The position numbers and the translations under genes are program-made. Shown here one piece after another: positions 21,643 through 30,430 of a stretch of 36,580 nt of DNA (the first letter of the stretch is position 1; the number at the start of each line of letters is the position of its first letter). The DNA lies in contig JACDAN010000022.1 in the NCBI GenBank assembly GCA_013695385.1, forward strand, positions 1 to 36,580. Reading direction: 5' to 3'. The notes under the pieces are model-generated. The model searched no databases, was not told the origin of the DNA, and saw only the letters and a list, made by a program, of their open reading frames with translations. The stretch is from Actinomycetota bacterium. Lineage in GTDB: Bacteria > Actinomycetota > Thermoleophilia > Gaiellales > Gaiellaceae.

Positions 21643-23712
21643 ATGAAATTCCTTGCCGCCGTAGTCGCCGCTCTCGCCTTCCCGGCCGCAGCCTGGGGCG
21701 AGGCGACGCTCGTCACGCGCGAACTGCCGGTCGGCGGCCAGCGGACGCTCGCCTCGGTGGCGGCGCCGGAGCGCTTCAACATGGTCGGCCTCCACTGGCG
21801 AGGACCGGGCCGTGTGCAGTTCCGGGTGCGCACCACCTCGGGTCGCTGGACTCGCTGGCGCGACGCGCGGGGCGAGCCCGACGACCTTCCCGACCGCGGG
21901 ACCGACGAGGCGCGACGCAGGGAAGGCTGGCGGATCGGCAGCCCCTGGTGGACGGGGACGGCGAACCGGCTCGACGTCCGGGTTCGCGGCGTCGTCCGGC
22001 GCCTCCGCGCCCATTACGTCTGGAGCCCGGAGGAGCCGTCGCTCGAACGCTCGCTCCAGATGGCGGGAAGCCCGAAGATCGTCAGCCGGAGAGCCTGGGG
22101 AGCGAATGAGGCGATCCGTCGCAAGAAGCCGGACTACGCCCCTCGACTGACGGCGGCGATCGTCCACCACACGGCCGGCGCCGCGCCCGCGTCGCCCGCC
22201 CAGTCGGCCGCCATCGTTCGCGGCGTCTACGCCTACCACGTGCGGGGAAACGGGTGGGACGACATCGGCTACAACTTTCTCGTCGATCGCTTCGGGCAGG
22301 TCTTCGAGGGGCGGTACGGCGGGCTCGAGCGGAACGCGATCGGCGCCCACGCCCTAGGCTTCAACAAGGGCTCGGTCGGCGTCGCCCTGCTCGGCCGCTA
22401 CGACGGAACGCAGGTCAGTCCGGCCGCACGAAACGCGCTCGTACAGCTGCTGGCCTGGCGGATGGACGTCGCCCATGTGAACCCGGTGTCGAACACGTCC
22501 TTCGTGTCGGCCGGGAATCCGAAATACCGCAAGGGCGCGCCGATCTGGCTCCGCGCCGTCTCGGGGCATCGGGACACGGGCTATACGAGCTGCCCCGGGA
22601 GCCTGCTCTACGGTCAGCTACGCACGGTCGCCCGTTCTGCCGCGGCGCTCGGCCTCCCCAAGCTCTACCTGCCCGAGGTGGAGGGATCGCTCGGCCAGTT
22701 CGTGAGCTTCTCTGCGGAGCTCTCCGCGCCCCTTCCGTGGACCGTGACGGTCACCGACCCGAGCGGGAAGGCGGTCGCGACGGGAACGGGCTTCGGGACG
22801 GACGTTCAGTGGACCTGGGACTCGCGCTTCGCCACTGCCGCCGGCTACCGGTGGCGCATCTCGGCCGGGCCCGAGGTCAGACCGGCGGCCGGCGCACTCG
22901 GAACCTCCGTCGCGGCCGCAGTGATCGAAGGGCTCAGCGCCGAGCCCGCAGGGTTCACGCCGAACGGCGACATGCGGACGGACTCGACCACGATCTCGTA
23001 CGACCTCGCGAGCGCGGCGTCGGTACGCGTCGACCTTCAGACCGATCAGGGCGCCCCGCTCACGACGTTGCAGACCGGATCGCGGCCCGCAGGCCGGCAC
23101 ACGGTTGCCTGGAACGGTGAGGGATACCCGGACGGGCGCTACAGGGTCGCGGTGATCGCGCGGGCAGGGGGCAGAGAGGCTACGGCGACGACGAATGTCG
23201 TCCTGAGCAGGACGCTGTCGGGATTCGGGATTTCGCCGGCGGCGATCTCTCCGAACGGGGACGGGCGCTCGGACGGGCTGACGGCCTCGTTCAACCTCGC
23301 GCTTCCGGCGCTCGCCAGGCTGACGGTTCGGCGGGGCGCGACGGACGCCGCGGCGATCTTCGAAGGGTTCCTGCCGGCCGGGCCCCACGCGATCCCCTGG
23401 TCAGGACGCCCCCGCGACGGCCTCTACACAGTCGCCCTGACGATCACCGAGTCGGTCGGCGCGGTCACGCAGACGACGCCCCTCAGAGTCGACCGGGTCG
23501 CTCCGAGGATCTCGATCGTCACGCGGCGACCGCTCCGCATCTCGATCGCGGAGCCGGCTCGTGTGACCTTCGTGGCGGATGGGGCGATGACGACGCTCGC
23601 TCGCGGGAAAGCGGGTGCGTTCCGGGTCGTCCTCGACCGGCCGTTTGCCAGCCTGGAGGCCTACGCCGAGGACCTCGCCGGGAACGTGGGCCCTCGCCTG
23701 CGTCTTCGCTAG
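21643..23712 (+). CDS. PGRP/amidase_2-type N-acetylmuramoyl-L-alanine amidase with C-terminal tandem FlgD-like Ig repeats
   Basis: Signal peptide MKFLAAVVAALAFPAAAWG; KIVSRRAWGANEAIRRKKPDYAPRLTAAIVHHTAGA...VYAYHVRGNGWDDIGYNFLVDRFGQVFEGRYGGLERNAIGAHALGFNKGSVGVALLG; two xPNGDxRxD modules. Confidence 0.9.
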   Translation: MKFLAAVVAALAFPAAAWGEATLVTRELPVGGQRTLASVAAPERFNMVGLHWRGPGRVQFRVRTTSGRWTRWRDARGEPDDLPDRGTDEARRREGWRIGSPWWTGTANRLDVRVRGVVRRLRAHYVWSPEEPSLERSLQMAGSPKIVSRRAWGANEAIRRKKPDYAPRLTAAIVHHTAGAAPASPAQSAAIVRGVYAYHVRGNGWDDIGYNFLVDRFGQVFEGRYGGLERNAIGAHALGFNKGSVGVALLGRYDGTQVSPAARNALVQLLAWRMDVAHVNPVSNTSFVSAGNPKYRKGAPIWLRAVSGHRDTGYTSCPGSLLYGQLRTVARSAAALGLPKLYLPEVEGSLGQFVSFSAELSAPLPWTVTVTDPSGKAVATGTGFGTDVQWTWDSRFATAAGYRWRISAGPEVRPAAGALGTSVAAAVIEGLSAEPAGFTPNGDMRTDSTTISYDLASAASVRVDLQTDQGAPLTTLQTGSRPAGRHTVAWNGEGYPDGRYRVAVIARAGGREATATTNVVLSRTLSGFGISPAAISPNGDGRSDGLTASFNLALPALARLTVRRGATDAAAIFEGFLPAGPHAIPWSGRPRDGLYTVALTITESVGAVTQTTPLRVDRVAPRISIVTRRPLRISIAEPARVTFVADGAMTTLARGKAGAFRVVLDRPFASLEAYAEDLAGNVGPRLRLR

Positions 23713-24323
23713 CTCCTGCCGGCCGGGCTCCAAAGGTCATAGTGGCGCTCGAGCTGGGCGAGGATTGCTGCCAGAAGCGGTGCGCGCGCAACCGGCCGGC
23801 CGAGCTCGACGAGGAGCGACGTCGGAGCTCGATCCGTGTCGGCCGGGAGCTCGCTCGCCACCTGGTTCACGTTGATGCCGATCCCGAGAACGACCCGGTT
23901 CTCACGGGCCTCGGCGAGAATTCCCGCGAGCTTGCGATCGCCGACCAGGAGGTCGTTCGGCAGTTTCACCTCCGGCTCGAGCCCGGTCGCGTCCCGGATA
24001 CCGCCGACACAGGCGAGTGCCGCAACGAGTGAGAGCTCCGGGAGCCGCCGCGTCTCGACGGACGGGCGGAGATTGATCGAGAACAGCAGCCCCGCTCCTG
24101 GTTTCGCCTGCCAGAGCCGTCCGAGCCGGCCGCGCCCGGCCGCCTGCTCATCCGTGGCGGCCACCGATCCTTCCGGAGAGTCCGGTTCGAGCTCGCGTTG
24201 GGTCGACTCGCACCGCTCCAGGTACCGGTAGGGCTGCCCGAAACGACCCTGCAAAAGAGGTTCCACCGTCTCCGGCCGGACGGAATCCTGGCTGTCGGCA
24301 CCGTCACTAGACTCAGCTCGCAC
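23709..24323 (-). CDS. birA: biotin-[acetyl-CoA-carboxylase] ligase BirA
   Basis: GQPYRYLERCESTQRELEP...VAATDEQAAGRGRLGRLWQAKPGAGLLFSINLRP...GLEPEVKLPNDLLVGDRKLAGILAEARENRVVLGIGINVNQ. Confidence 0.92.
   Translation of the reverse strand: MRAESSDGADSQDSVRPETVEPLLQGRFGQPYRYLERCESTQRELEPDSPEGSVAATDEQAAGRGRLGRLWQAKPGAGLLFSINLRPSVETRRLPELSLVAALACVGGIRDATGLEPEVKLPNDLLVGDRKLAGILAEARENRVVLGIGINVNQVASELPADTDRAPTSLLVELGRPVARAPLLAAILAQLERHYDLWSPAGRS
24308..24313 (+). promoter_or_regulatory. candidate -10 (TAGACT) 10 nt before the fabZ GTG
   Basis: CACTAGACTCAGCTCGCAC-GTG; TANNNT. Confidence 0.4.
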
Positions 24324-24767
24324 GTGGCCGCCCCATCGAGAGCTCTGACAAAAGAGGAGATCGAGGCGATCCTGCCTCACAGAGACCCCTTCCTGCTGCT
24401 CGACGAGGTCATCGAGCTCGCTCCGGGGGAACGAGTCGTCGCGCGTAAGCGTGTCCGGCCCGAGGAGTGGTACCTGACGGGCCACTTTCCCGGCAGACCG
24501 ATCATGCCGGGGGTGCTGATCGTCGAAGCCATGGCCCAGGCGGGCGCCGTGGCGGTGCTCTCCGAGGAAGGAAACCGCGGGAAGCTCGCTCTCTTCGCGG
24601 GAATCGACGGGGTTCGGTTCAAGCGGATCGTCGAGCCCGGCGACGAGCTGGAGCTGACCTGCGACCTCGAGCGCGTGCGCGGGCCGATCGGCCGCGGGAA
24701 GGCGACGGCGACGGTCGACGGCCAGCTTGCGGCGCGCGGCACATTGACGTTTGCCGTAGAGCAATGA
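24324..24767 (+). CDS. fabZ: 3-hydroxyacyl-ACP dehydratase FabZ
   Basis: [69 protein letters not shown]. Confidence 0.96.
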   Translation: MAAPSRALTKEEIEAILPHRDPFLLLDEVIELAPGERVVARKRVRPEEWYLTGHFPGRPIMPGVLIVEAMAQAGAVAVLSEEGNRGKLALFAGIDGVRFKRIVEPGDELELTCDLERVRGPIGRGKATATVDGQLAARGTLTFAVEQ

Positions 24768-25780
24768 TCGGCCGGGCGAACGGGCAGCCGATCACGATCA
24801 CCGGGCTCGGGAGTCATGTGCCGGAGCGCGTGATGACGAACGAAGAGCTGTCGAAGCTCGTCGAGACCTCCGACGAGTGGATCGTCGAGCGCACGGGGAT
24901 CCGCGAGCGCCGCGTCGCCGCGCCGGGCGAGGCGATGTCCGACATTGCTCTCCCCGCGGCGCAGATGGCCCTCGAGAGCGCGGGAGTCGCGGCGAGCGCC
25001 GTCGACCTCATCATCGTCGCCACGGTCACGGCCGACATGGCGTTCCCTTCGACGGGGGCGCTCGTGGCCGACCGGCTCGGCGCTTCGGATGCGGCCGCCT
25101 ACGACCTGTCTGCCGGTTGCACCGGCTTCATGTACGCCCTTGCTCAGGCCTACGGGATGATGGCCGCGGGACTGTCGGAGCGCGCGCTCGTGATCGGCGG
25201 CGACGTCCTGTCGAAGATCGTCAACTGGCACGACCGGCGCACGTGCGTCCTCTTCGGAGACGGCGCGGGAGCAGTGCTGCTCGAGCGAGACGGTACGGGC
25301 GGCTTTCTCGGCTTCGAGCTGGGAGCCGACGGCGGCGGCGGCGTGCACCTGCAGTTGCCCGCGGGCGGTTCCCGGATGCCCGCGTCGGCGGAGACGGTCG
25401 CCCAGGAGCTGCACTTCGCCACGATGAACGGGCCTGAGGTCTTCAAGTTCGCGACGCGCGTCCTCGTCTCGTCCGCGGAGAAGCTGCTGGAGCGTTGCGG
25501 CGTCCGGATCGAGGACGTCGACGTGTACGTCCCCCACCAGGCGAACGTCAGGATCATCGAGTATGCGGCCAAGAAGCTCGGAATCCCGGAAGATCGCGTG
25601 ATCGTTAACGTGGACAGATACGGGAACACCTCCTCCGGCTCGATCCCCCTCGCCCTCGCGGAGGCGGAGGCGGAGGGGCGCTTGCAGCCGGGCGCCCTCG
25701 TGCTGATGACCGGGATGGGGGCAGGTCTCACCTGGGGCTCGGCGCTCATGGAGTGGACGGCGAACGGAGAGGCCGCATGA
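24764..25780 (+). CDS. fabH: beta-ketoacyl-ACP synthase III FabH
   Basis: [41 protein letters not shown]...[18 protein letters not shown]...[51 protein letters not shown] overlap with fabZ. Confidence 0.96.
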   Translation: MIGRANGQPITITGLGSHVPERVMTNEELSKLVETSDEWIVERTGIRERRVAAPGEAMSDIALPAAQMALESAGVAASAVDLIIVATVTADMAFPSTGALVADRLGASDAAAYDLSAGCTGFMYALAQAYGMMAAGLSERALVIGGDVLSKIVNWHDRRTCVLFGDGAGAVLLERDGTGGFLGFELGADGGGGVHLQLPAGGSRMPASAETVAQELHFATMNGPEVFKFATRVLVSSAEKLLERCGVRIEDVDVYVPHQANVRIIEYAAKKLGIPEDRVIVNVDRYGNTSSGSIPLALAEAEAEGRLQPGALVLMTGMGAGLTWGSALMEWTANGEAA

Positions 25781-26694
25781 GCAAGATCGCGTTCTGCTTC
25801 CCGGGGCAGGGATCGCTCGAGGAGGGGATGGGCCGCGAGATCGCGGAGGTCGTTCCGGAGGCGATGGACGTCTTCCGCGTCGGAAGCGAGGCGTCGGGCC
25901 TGGACCTCCGCCAGCTCTGCTTCGAGGCGCCGCTCGAGCAGCTCGTGGAGACGGAGATCCAGCAGCCCGCCCTCGTCGCGACGAGCCTCGCCATCCTCGC
26001 TGCGCTGCGGGCCCGCGGCCTCGCACCTGACTACGTTGTCGGCCACTCGGTCGGCGAGTTCGCCGCCATCGCGGCTGCGAGCTCGATCGACACCGCGCAG
26101 GCGATCGGCCTGGTTCGAGAACGAGGCCTTGCGATGGCCGAGGCGGCTCGCGAGAGCGATGGAGCGATGGCCGCCATTCTCGGGCTCGACGACGCCGTCG
26201 TCGAGCAGCTCTGCGCGGAGATCGAGGGCGTCTGGCCCGCGAACTACAACTGCCCGGGGCAGATCGTGGTCTCGGGGCAGGAGGACGCGGTCGACGAGCT
26301 GATCGACAAGGCATCGGCGCTCGGGGCCAGGCGAACCGTGAAGCTGAAGGTCTCGGGGGCATTCCACAGCCCGCTCGTCGAGAAGGCCGCCGAGATGCTG
26401 AAGCCGGCGATCGACCGGGTGAAGTTCGGCGACACGGTTGCGCCCTTCATGTCCACCGTCACCGCCCGGATCGAGCCGGCCCAGCGCATGGCGGCCCTGC
26501 TCGTCGAGCAGATCACCGCCCCGGTTCGCTTCACGCAGGCAGCGCATGGGCTCGTCAAGGAGGGTGTGAAGACCTTCGTCGAGGTTGGTCCGGGCAATGT
26601 CCTCTCGGGGCTCGTCAGACGCATCGACCGCACCGTGAAAGCCGTCTCGGTGAACAACGTCGCCGGCCTCAAAGAGCTCGAAGAGACCTTCTAG
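25777..26694 (+). CDS. fabD: malonyl-CoA:ACP transacylase FabD
   Basis: [21 protein letters not shown]...[18 protein letters not shown]...[21 protein letters not shown]...[14 protein letters not shown]. Confidence 0.96.
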   Translation: MSKIAFCFPGQGSLEEGMGREIAEVVPEAMDVFRVGSEASGLDLRQLCFEAPLEQLVETEIQQPALVATSLAILAALRARGLAPDYVVGHSVGEFAAIAAASSIDTAQAIGLVRERGLAMAEAARESDGAMAAILGLDDAVVEQLCAEIEGVWPANYNCPGQIVVSGQEDAVDELIDKASALGARRTVKLKVSGAFHSPLVEKAAEMLKPAIDRVKFGDTVAPFMSTVTARIEPAQRMAALLVEQITAPVRFTQAAHGLVKEGVKTFVEVGPGNVLSGLVRRIDRTVKAVSVNNVAGLKELEETF

Positions 26695-26703
26695 CGAGCC
26701 GTT

Positions 26704-27432
26704 GTGGCCGAGTTCTGCTCCCTCAGTGGCCGGACAGCGCTCGTCACCGGCGGGTCGCGCGGAATCGGACGTGCGATCGCCGTCGAGCTGGCCGGAGCGG
26801 GAGCGAACGTCGTTCTCGGGTACCGCTCGGGCTCGGAGGAGGCGGAAAGCGTGGCCTCGGAGATCGGCGGCCGCGCCGTCCAGGCGGACGTCTCGCACCC
26901 CGATGAGGCACGCCGTCTGGTCGACGAGGCCGGCGACCTCCACATCCTCGTCAACAACGCCGGCGTGACCCGCGACGGCTTGATCGCGCGCATGTCGGAC
27001 GAGGACTGGGAGACGGTGCTGCAGACCAATCTCGGCGGAACGTTCAACACCTGCCGCGCAGCGGCGCGAGGGATGATGCGCCGCCGGGCCGGGGCGATCG
27101 TGAACATCTCGAGCATCGTTGGGCTCCACGGCAACCCGGGTCAGACGAACTACTCGGCCTCCAAGGCGGGAATCATCGGCTTCACGAAGGCGCTCGCGCG
27201 CGAGCTGGGGAGCCGGGGCGTGCGCGCGAACGTGGTCGCGCCTGGATACGTCGCCACCCGGTTGACGAACGAGCTGCCCGAGGAGCTCCGGAATTCCATG
27301 CTGGCCAACACTCCCCTCGGTCGCCTCGGCGAGCCGGAGGACGTCGCCGGCGCCGTGCGCTTCCTCTGCTCCGACGCCGCATCGTTCGTGACCGGCGAAG
27401 TGCTGCTGGTCGACGGCGGACTGGGGATGTGA
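26704..27432 (+). CDS. fabG: 3-oxoacyl-ACP reductase FabG (SDR)
   Basis: LSGRTALVTGGSRGIGRAIAVELAGAGANVVLGYRS...LVNNAGVTRDGLIARMSDEDWETVLQTNLGGTFNTCRA...NYSASKAGIIGFTKALARELGSRGVRANVVAPG. Confidence 0.95.
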   Translation: MAEFCSLSGRTALVTGGSRGIGRAIAVELAGAGANVVLGYRSGSEEAESVASEIGGRAVQADVSHPDEARRLVDEAGDLHILVNNAGVTRDGLIARMSDEDWETVLQTNLGGTFNTCRAAARGMMRRRAGAIVNISSIVGLHGNPGQTNYSASKAGIIGFTKALARELGSRGVRANVVAPGYVATRLTNELPEELRNSMLANTPLGRLGEPEDVAGAVRFLCSDAASFVTGEVLLVDGGLGM

Positions 27433-28694
27433 GCGGCATGTCGACGACGATGAACGGTCGCCGCAGGGTCGTGATCACGGGAATGGGGGCAGTCACCCCG
27501 CTCGGAAACAGCGTCGCCGAGACCTGGGACAACCTGCTCGCTGGCCGGTCCGGCGCCGCCGCGATCCAGCAGTTCGACGCAAGCGAGTATCCGGTGCACT
27601 TCGCGTGCGAGCTGAAGAACTGGGACGCGGCCGACTGGATCGAGAAGAAGCAGGCGCGCAGGATGGACCGCTTCGCCCAGATGATCACGGCGGCGGCCCT
27701 GCAGGCGCGCGACGACTCAGGTCTCGAGATCGAGCCCGAGGCCGACCGGATCGGTGCCTCGGTGGCGACCGGAATCGGTGGGCTCAAGGCGTTTCAGGAC
27801 TGCTACGACATGCTGATCCAGCGCGGCCCGGATCGCGTCAATCCCTTCTCGATCCCTCAGATCATCCCGAACATGGGCGCCGCCTGGGTCTCCATGTACC
27901 TCGGTACCCGCGGGCCGCTGTCATCGCAGTGCACGGCGTGCGCCGCGTCGAACATGGCGATCGGCGACGCACTGGATGCGATCCGGCTCGAGCGTGCAGA
28001 CGTCATGCTGGCCGGCGGGACCGAGGCCGGGATCACCCGTGTCGGCATCGCGGGCTTCAGTGCGATGCGGGCGCTCTCGCGGCGAAACGATGCGCCCGAA
28101 GAGGCGAGCCGGCCGTTCGACGCCGGCCGCGACGGCTTCGTGATGGGGGAGGCGGGTGGCGTCGTCGTCCTGGAGGAGCTCGAGCATGCGAAAGCGCGCG
28201 GGGCCAGGATCTACGTGGAGGTCCTCGGGTACGGCCTGTCCTCGGACGCGGCCCATGTGACGGAGCCCGATCCAACGGGTGAGAATCCGGCGCGAGCGAT
28301 GAAGATGGCGCTCTCGGATGCGGGTGTGAATGCGGACGAGATCGACTACATCAACGCCCACGGCACGTCGACGCCGCTCGGCGACGCCAGCGAGACGCGG
28401 GTCATCAAGCTCGCGCTCGGTGAGGAGAACGCGCGGAAGACGCCGGTGTCGTCGACGAAGGGTGCGACCGGGCACTGCCTCGGAGCCGCCGGAGCAGTAG
28501 AGGCGATCTTCAGCACCCTGGCCGTCGACCGCGGCGTGCTTCCGCCGACGATCAACTACGACGAGCCCGACCCTCAGTGCGATCTCGACTATGTCCCGAA
28601 CGAGGCGCGCGAGGCAGACGTCCGCACCGCCGTCTCCAATTCGTTCGGCTTCGGCGGTCACAACGCCTGCATCGTGATCCGCCGGTTTCGCTGA
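27429..28694 (+). CDS. fabF: beta-ketoacyl-ACP synthase II FabF
   Basis: RRVVITGMGAVTPLGNSVAETWDNLLAGRSG...SSQCTACAASNMAIGDAL...YINAHGTSTPLGDASETRVIK...SSTKGATGHCLGAAGAVEAI...NSFGFGGHNACIVIRR. ATG 27438 also plausible. Confidence 0.96.
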   Translation: MSGMSTTMNGRRRVVITGMGAVTPLGNSVAETWDNLLAGRSGAAAIQQFDASEYPVHFACELKNWDAADWIEKKQARRMDRFAQMITAAALQARDDSGLEIEPEADRIGASVATGIGGLKAFQDCYDMLIQRGPDRVNPFSIPQIIPNMGAAWVSMYLGTRGPLSSQCTACAASNMAIGDALDAIRLERADVMLAGGTEAGITRVGIAGFSAMRALSRRNDAPEEASRPFDAGRDGFVMGEAGGVVVLEELEHAKARGARIYVEVLGYGLSSDAAHVTEPDPTGENPARAMKMALSDAGVNADEIDYINAHGTSTPLGDASETRVIKLALGEENARKTPVSSTKGATGHCLGAAGAVEAIFSTLAVDRGVLPPTINYDEPDPQCDLDYVPNEAREADVRTAVSNSFGFGGHNACIVIRRFR

Positions 28695-28713
28695 AAGTCT
28701 TGCGACTTTCAGC
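28690..28713. repeat. perfect inverted repeat overlapping the fabF stop
   Basis: GCTGAAAGTC-TTGC-GACTTTCAGC; 10-bp stem, no U-tract. Confidence 0.85.
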
Positions 28714-28798
28714 GACGTTCTGGAAGCCGGGCGCCGCTGCGCGACCGCGCGGCGCGGTTGCTCACCGCTGACGCCGGCGAGTAGTTCAAAGCGTCATG

Positions 28799-28823
28799 GA
28801 GGAGCGGGCAAAGCCCGCTCCTC
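28799..28823. repeat. perfect inverted repeat upstream of the HAD hydrolase gene
   Basis: GAGGAGCGGGC-AAA-GCCCGCTCCTC; 11-bp stem, no U-tract. Confidence 0.85.
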
Positions 28824-28830
28824 GACGGGG

Positions 28831-28836
28831 TAGCCT
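28831..28836 (+). promoter_or_regulatory. candidate -10 (TAGCCT) 8 nt before the HAD ATG
   Basis: GGGGTAGCCTCCGAAGCG-ATG. Confidence 0.35.
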
Positions 28837-28844
28837 CCGAAGCG

Positions 28845-29513
28845 ATGGAGCGGTGGGCGACCTTCGACTGCTACGGGACGCTGATCGATTGGAACGGCGG
28901 CATACACGCCGAGCTGGCGAGGGTTTTTGGAGACGACGATGCCGGCTGGCTGCTCAAGCGCTTTCACCGGATCGAGCCGGAGCTTCAGGCCGACGGCAAG
29001 CTGAGCTACCGAGAGGTGCTCACTCGGACGCTCGAGCGGCTTGCCGAGGAGGAGAACGTCGAGCTCCCGGAGCCCGACCGCGACGCCCTGGTTAGCTCGC
29101 TTCCCGCCTGGCAGCCCTTCCACGAGGTTTCGACCGAGCTCGAGGAGTCCCGACGGCGCCGCTGGAAGCTCGCCATCCTGTCGAACTCCGACAGCGACCT
29201 GATCGCGGCATCGCAACGGCAGATCGGCGTCCCGTTCGACGAGGTGATCGTCGCCGGAGAGATCGGCTCCTACAAGCCGGACCATGGACACTGGAAGGAG
29301 TTCTTCCGCCGAACGGAGGCCCCGCGGGAGGGCCATGTGCATGTTGCGGCGAGCCTGTTCCACGACATCACGCCGGCGAACGAGCTCGGCCTCCGGTCGG
29401 TCTGGATCAATCGGCTGGACGAGCATCGGACTCCCGACGCTGCCGCGCCGGACCGCGAGCTCCCGGATCTCCGCGGCCTCGCCGACGTCCTCGACGAGCT
29501 CGTCGCCGCATGA
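28845..29513 (+). CDS. HAD-superfamily hydrolase (haloacid dehalogenase-like)
   Basis: WATFDCYGTLIDWNGGI (motif I), WKLAILSNSDSDLI (motif II), GSYKPDHGHWKEFF (motif III), HVAASLFHDITPANELGLRSVWINR (motif IV). Confidence 0.9.
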   Translation: MERWATFDCYGTLIDWNGGIHAELARVFGDDDAGWLLKRFHRIEPELQADGKLSYREVLTRTLERLAEEENVELPEPDRDALVSSLPAWQPFHEVSTELEESRRRRWKLAILSNSDSDLIAASQRQIGVPFDEVIVAGEIGSYKPDHGHWKEFFRRTEAPREGHVHVAASLFHDITPANELGLRSVWINRLDEHRTPDAAAPDRELPDLRGLADVLDELVAA

Positions 29514-30430
29514 GTGTCGAGCTGCACCCACCTCGCCTGGACGAGACCGCCGACCTCGCGGCGCTAGCAAACCGCTACTCGGGCGAGCTCTACGACGAGC
29601 GAGACGAGAGCGGGGAGTCGGTGAAGCTCTGGCTCACCGGCCCGGACCTGAACCCCGAGACGGACGCCCGGGTCGCGGTCCGGGGCGGAGAGCTTATGGG
29701 CTACGCGGATCTGGGCGCCCACCCCGACCCGAAGTACTGGGCCGACCTGCGCGTGCCGCCGTCCGAGGACGACGACGTCAGGATCCTGCTGCTCCGATGG
29801 CTCGAGGAGCGAGCGAGTGAGCGCGTAGCCGGGCGGGCCGGCGGTTTGCTCAGGTGCTTCGCCTGGAGCGTCGACGAGGCATTTAACAGGCTGCTCGAGG
29901 CCTCGGGCTACGAGCTCATCCGACACTCGTACCGCATGCAGATCGAATTCGGCGGCGATGTTCCCGAGCCGCGCTGGCCGGAGGGCATCGCTGTTCGCCC
30001 GGCGGCGGAAGGCGACTTCGAAGCTGCCTACGAGGCGAACCAGGAGAGCTTCGAGGACTCATGGGAGCACACGCGTGACCCCTTCGACGAGTGGAGCCAC
30101 TGGATGACGAGCTACGAGGGGTTCGACCCGTCGCTGTGGTTCCTCGCCGAGGAAGGAGGCGAGCTTGCCGGCGTCTGCCTCTGCCGGCTGCACGAGGCGG
30201 ACGAGCGGCTGGGCTTCGTTCGCGTGCTTGGTGTGCGGCGCCCTTGGCGCCGCCGCGGGCTTGGCCGGGCTCTGCTGCTTCACTCCTTCCACGAGTTTCT
30301 TCGACGCGGGACTAAAGGCGTTGGGCTCGGGGTCGACGCCGATAGCCTCACCGGAGCGGACCTCCTCTACGAGGACGTCGGCATGCGGATCGTTCGCCAG
30401 TCGAACATCTGGGACAAACCTCTTTCCTAG
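29510..30430 (+). CDS. GNAT-family N-acetyltransferase (possible tandem GNAT domains)
   Basis: C-terminal GNAT-like AGVCLCRLHEADERLGFVRVLGVRRPWRRRGLGRALLLHSFHEFLRRGTKGVGLGVDADSLTGADLLYEDVGM; ATGA overlap with the HAD gene. Confidence 0.85.
   Translation: MSVELHPPRLDETADLAALANRYSGELYDERDESGESVKLWLTGPDLNPETDARVAVRGGELMGYADLGAHPDPKYWADLRVPPSEDDDVRILLLRWLEERASERVAGRAGGLLRCFAWSVDEAFNRLLEASGYELIRHSYRMQIEFGGDVPEPRWPEGIAVRPAAEGDFEAAYEANQESFEDSWEHTRDPFDEWSHWMTSYEGFDPSLWFLAEEGGELAGVCLCRLHEADERLGFVRVLGVRRPWRRRGLGRALLLHSFHEFLRRGTKGVGLGVDADSLTGADLLYEDVGMRIVRQSNIWDKPLS

Noticed and set aside
24377-27129. Long minus-strand ORFs (661 and 659 aa) opposite fabZ-fabG
   Set aside because: Antisense to a conserved fab operon; Arg/Ser/Pro-rich or Asp/Arg-rich mirror sequence.
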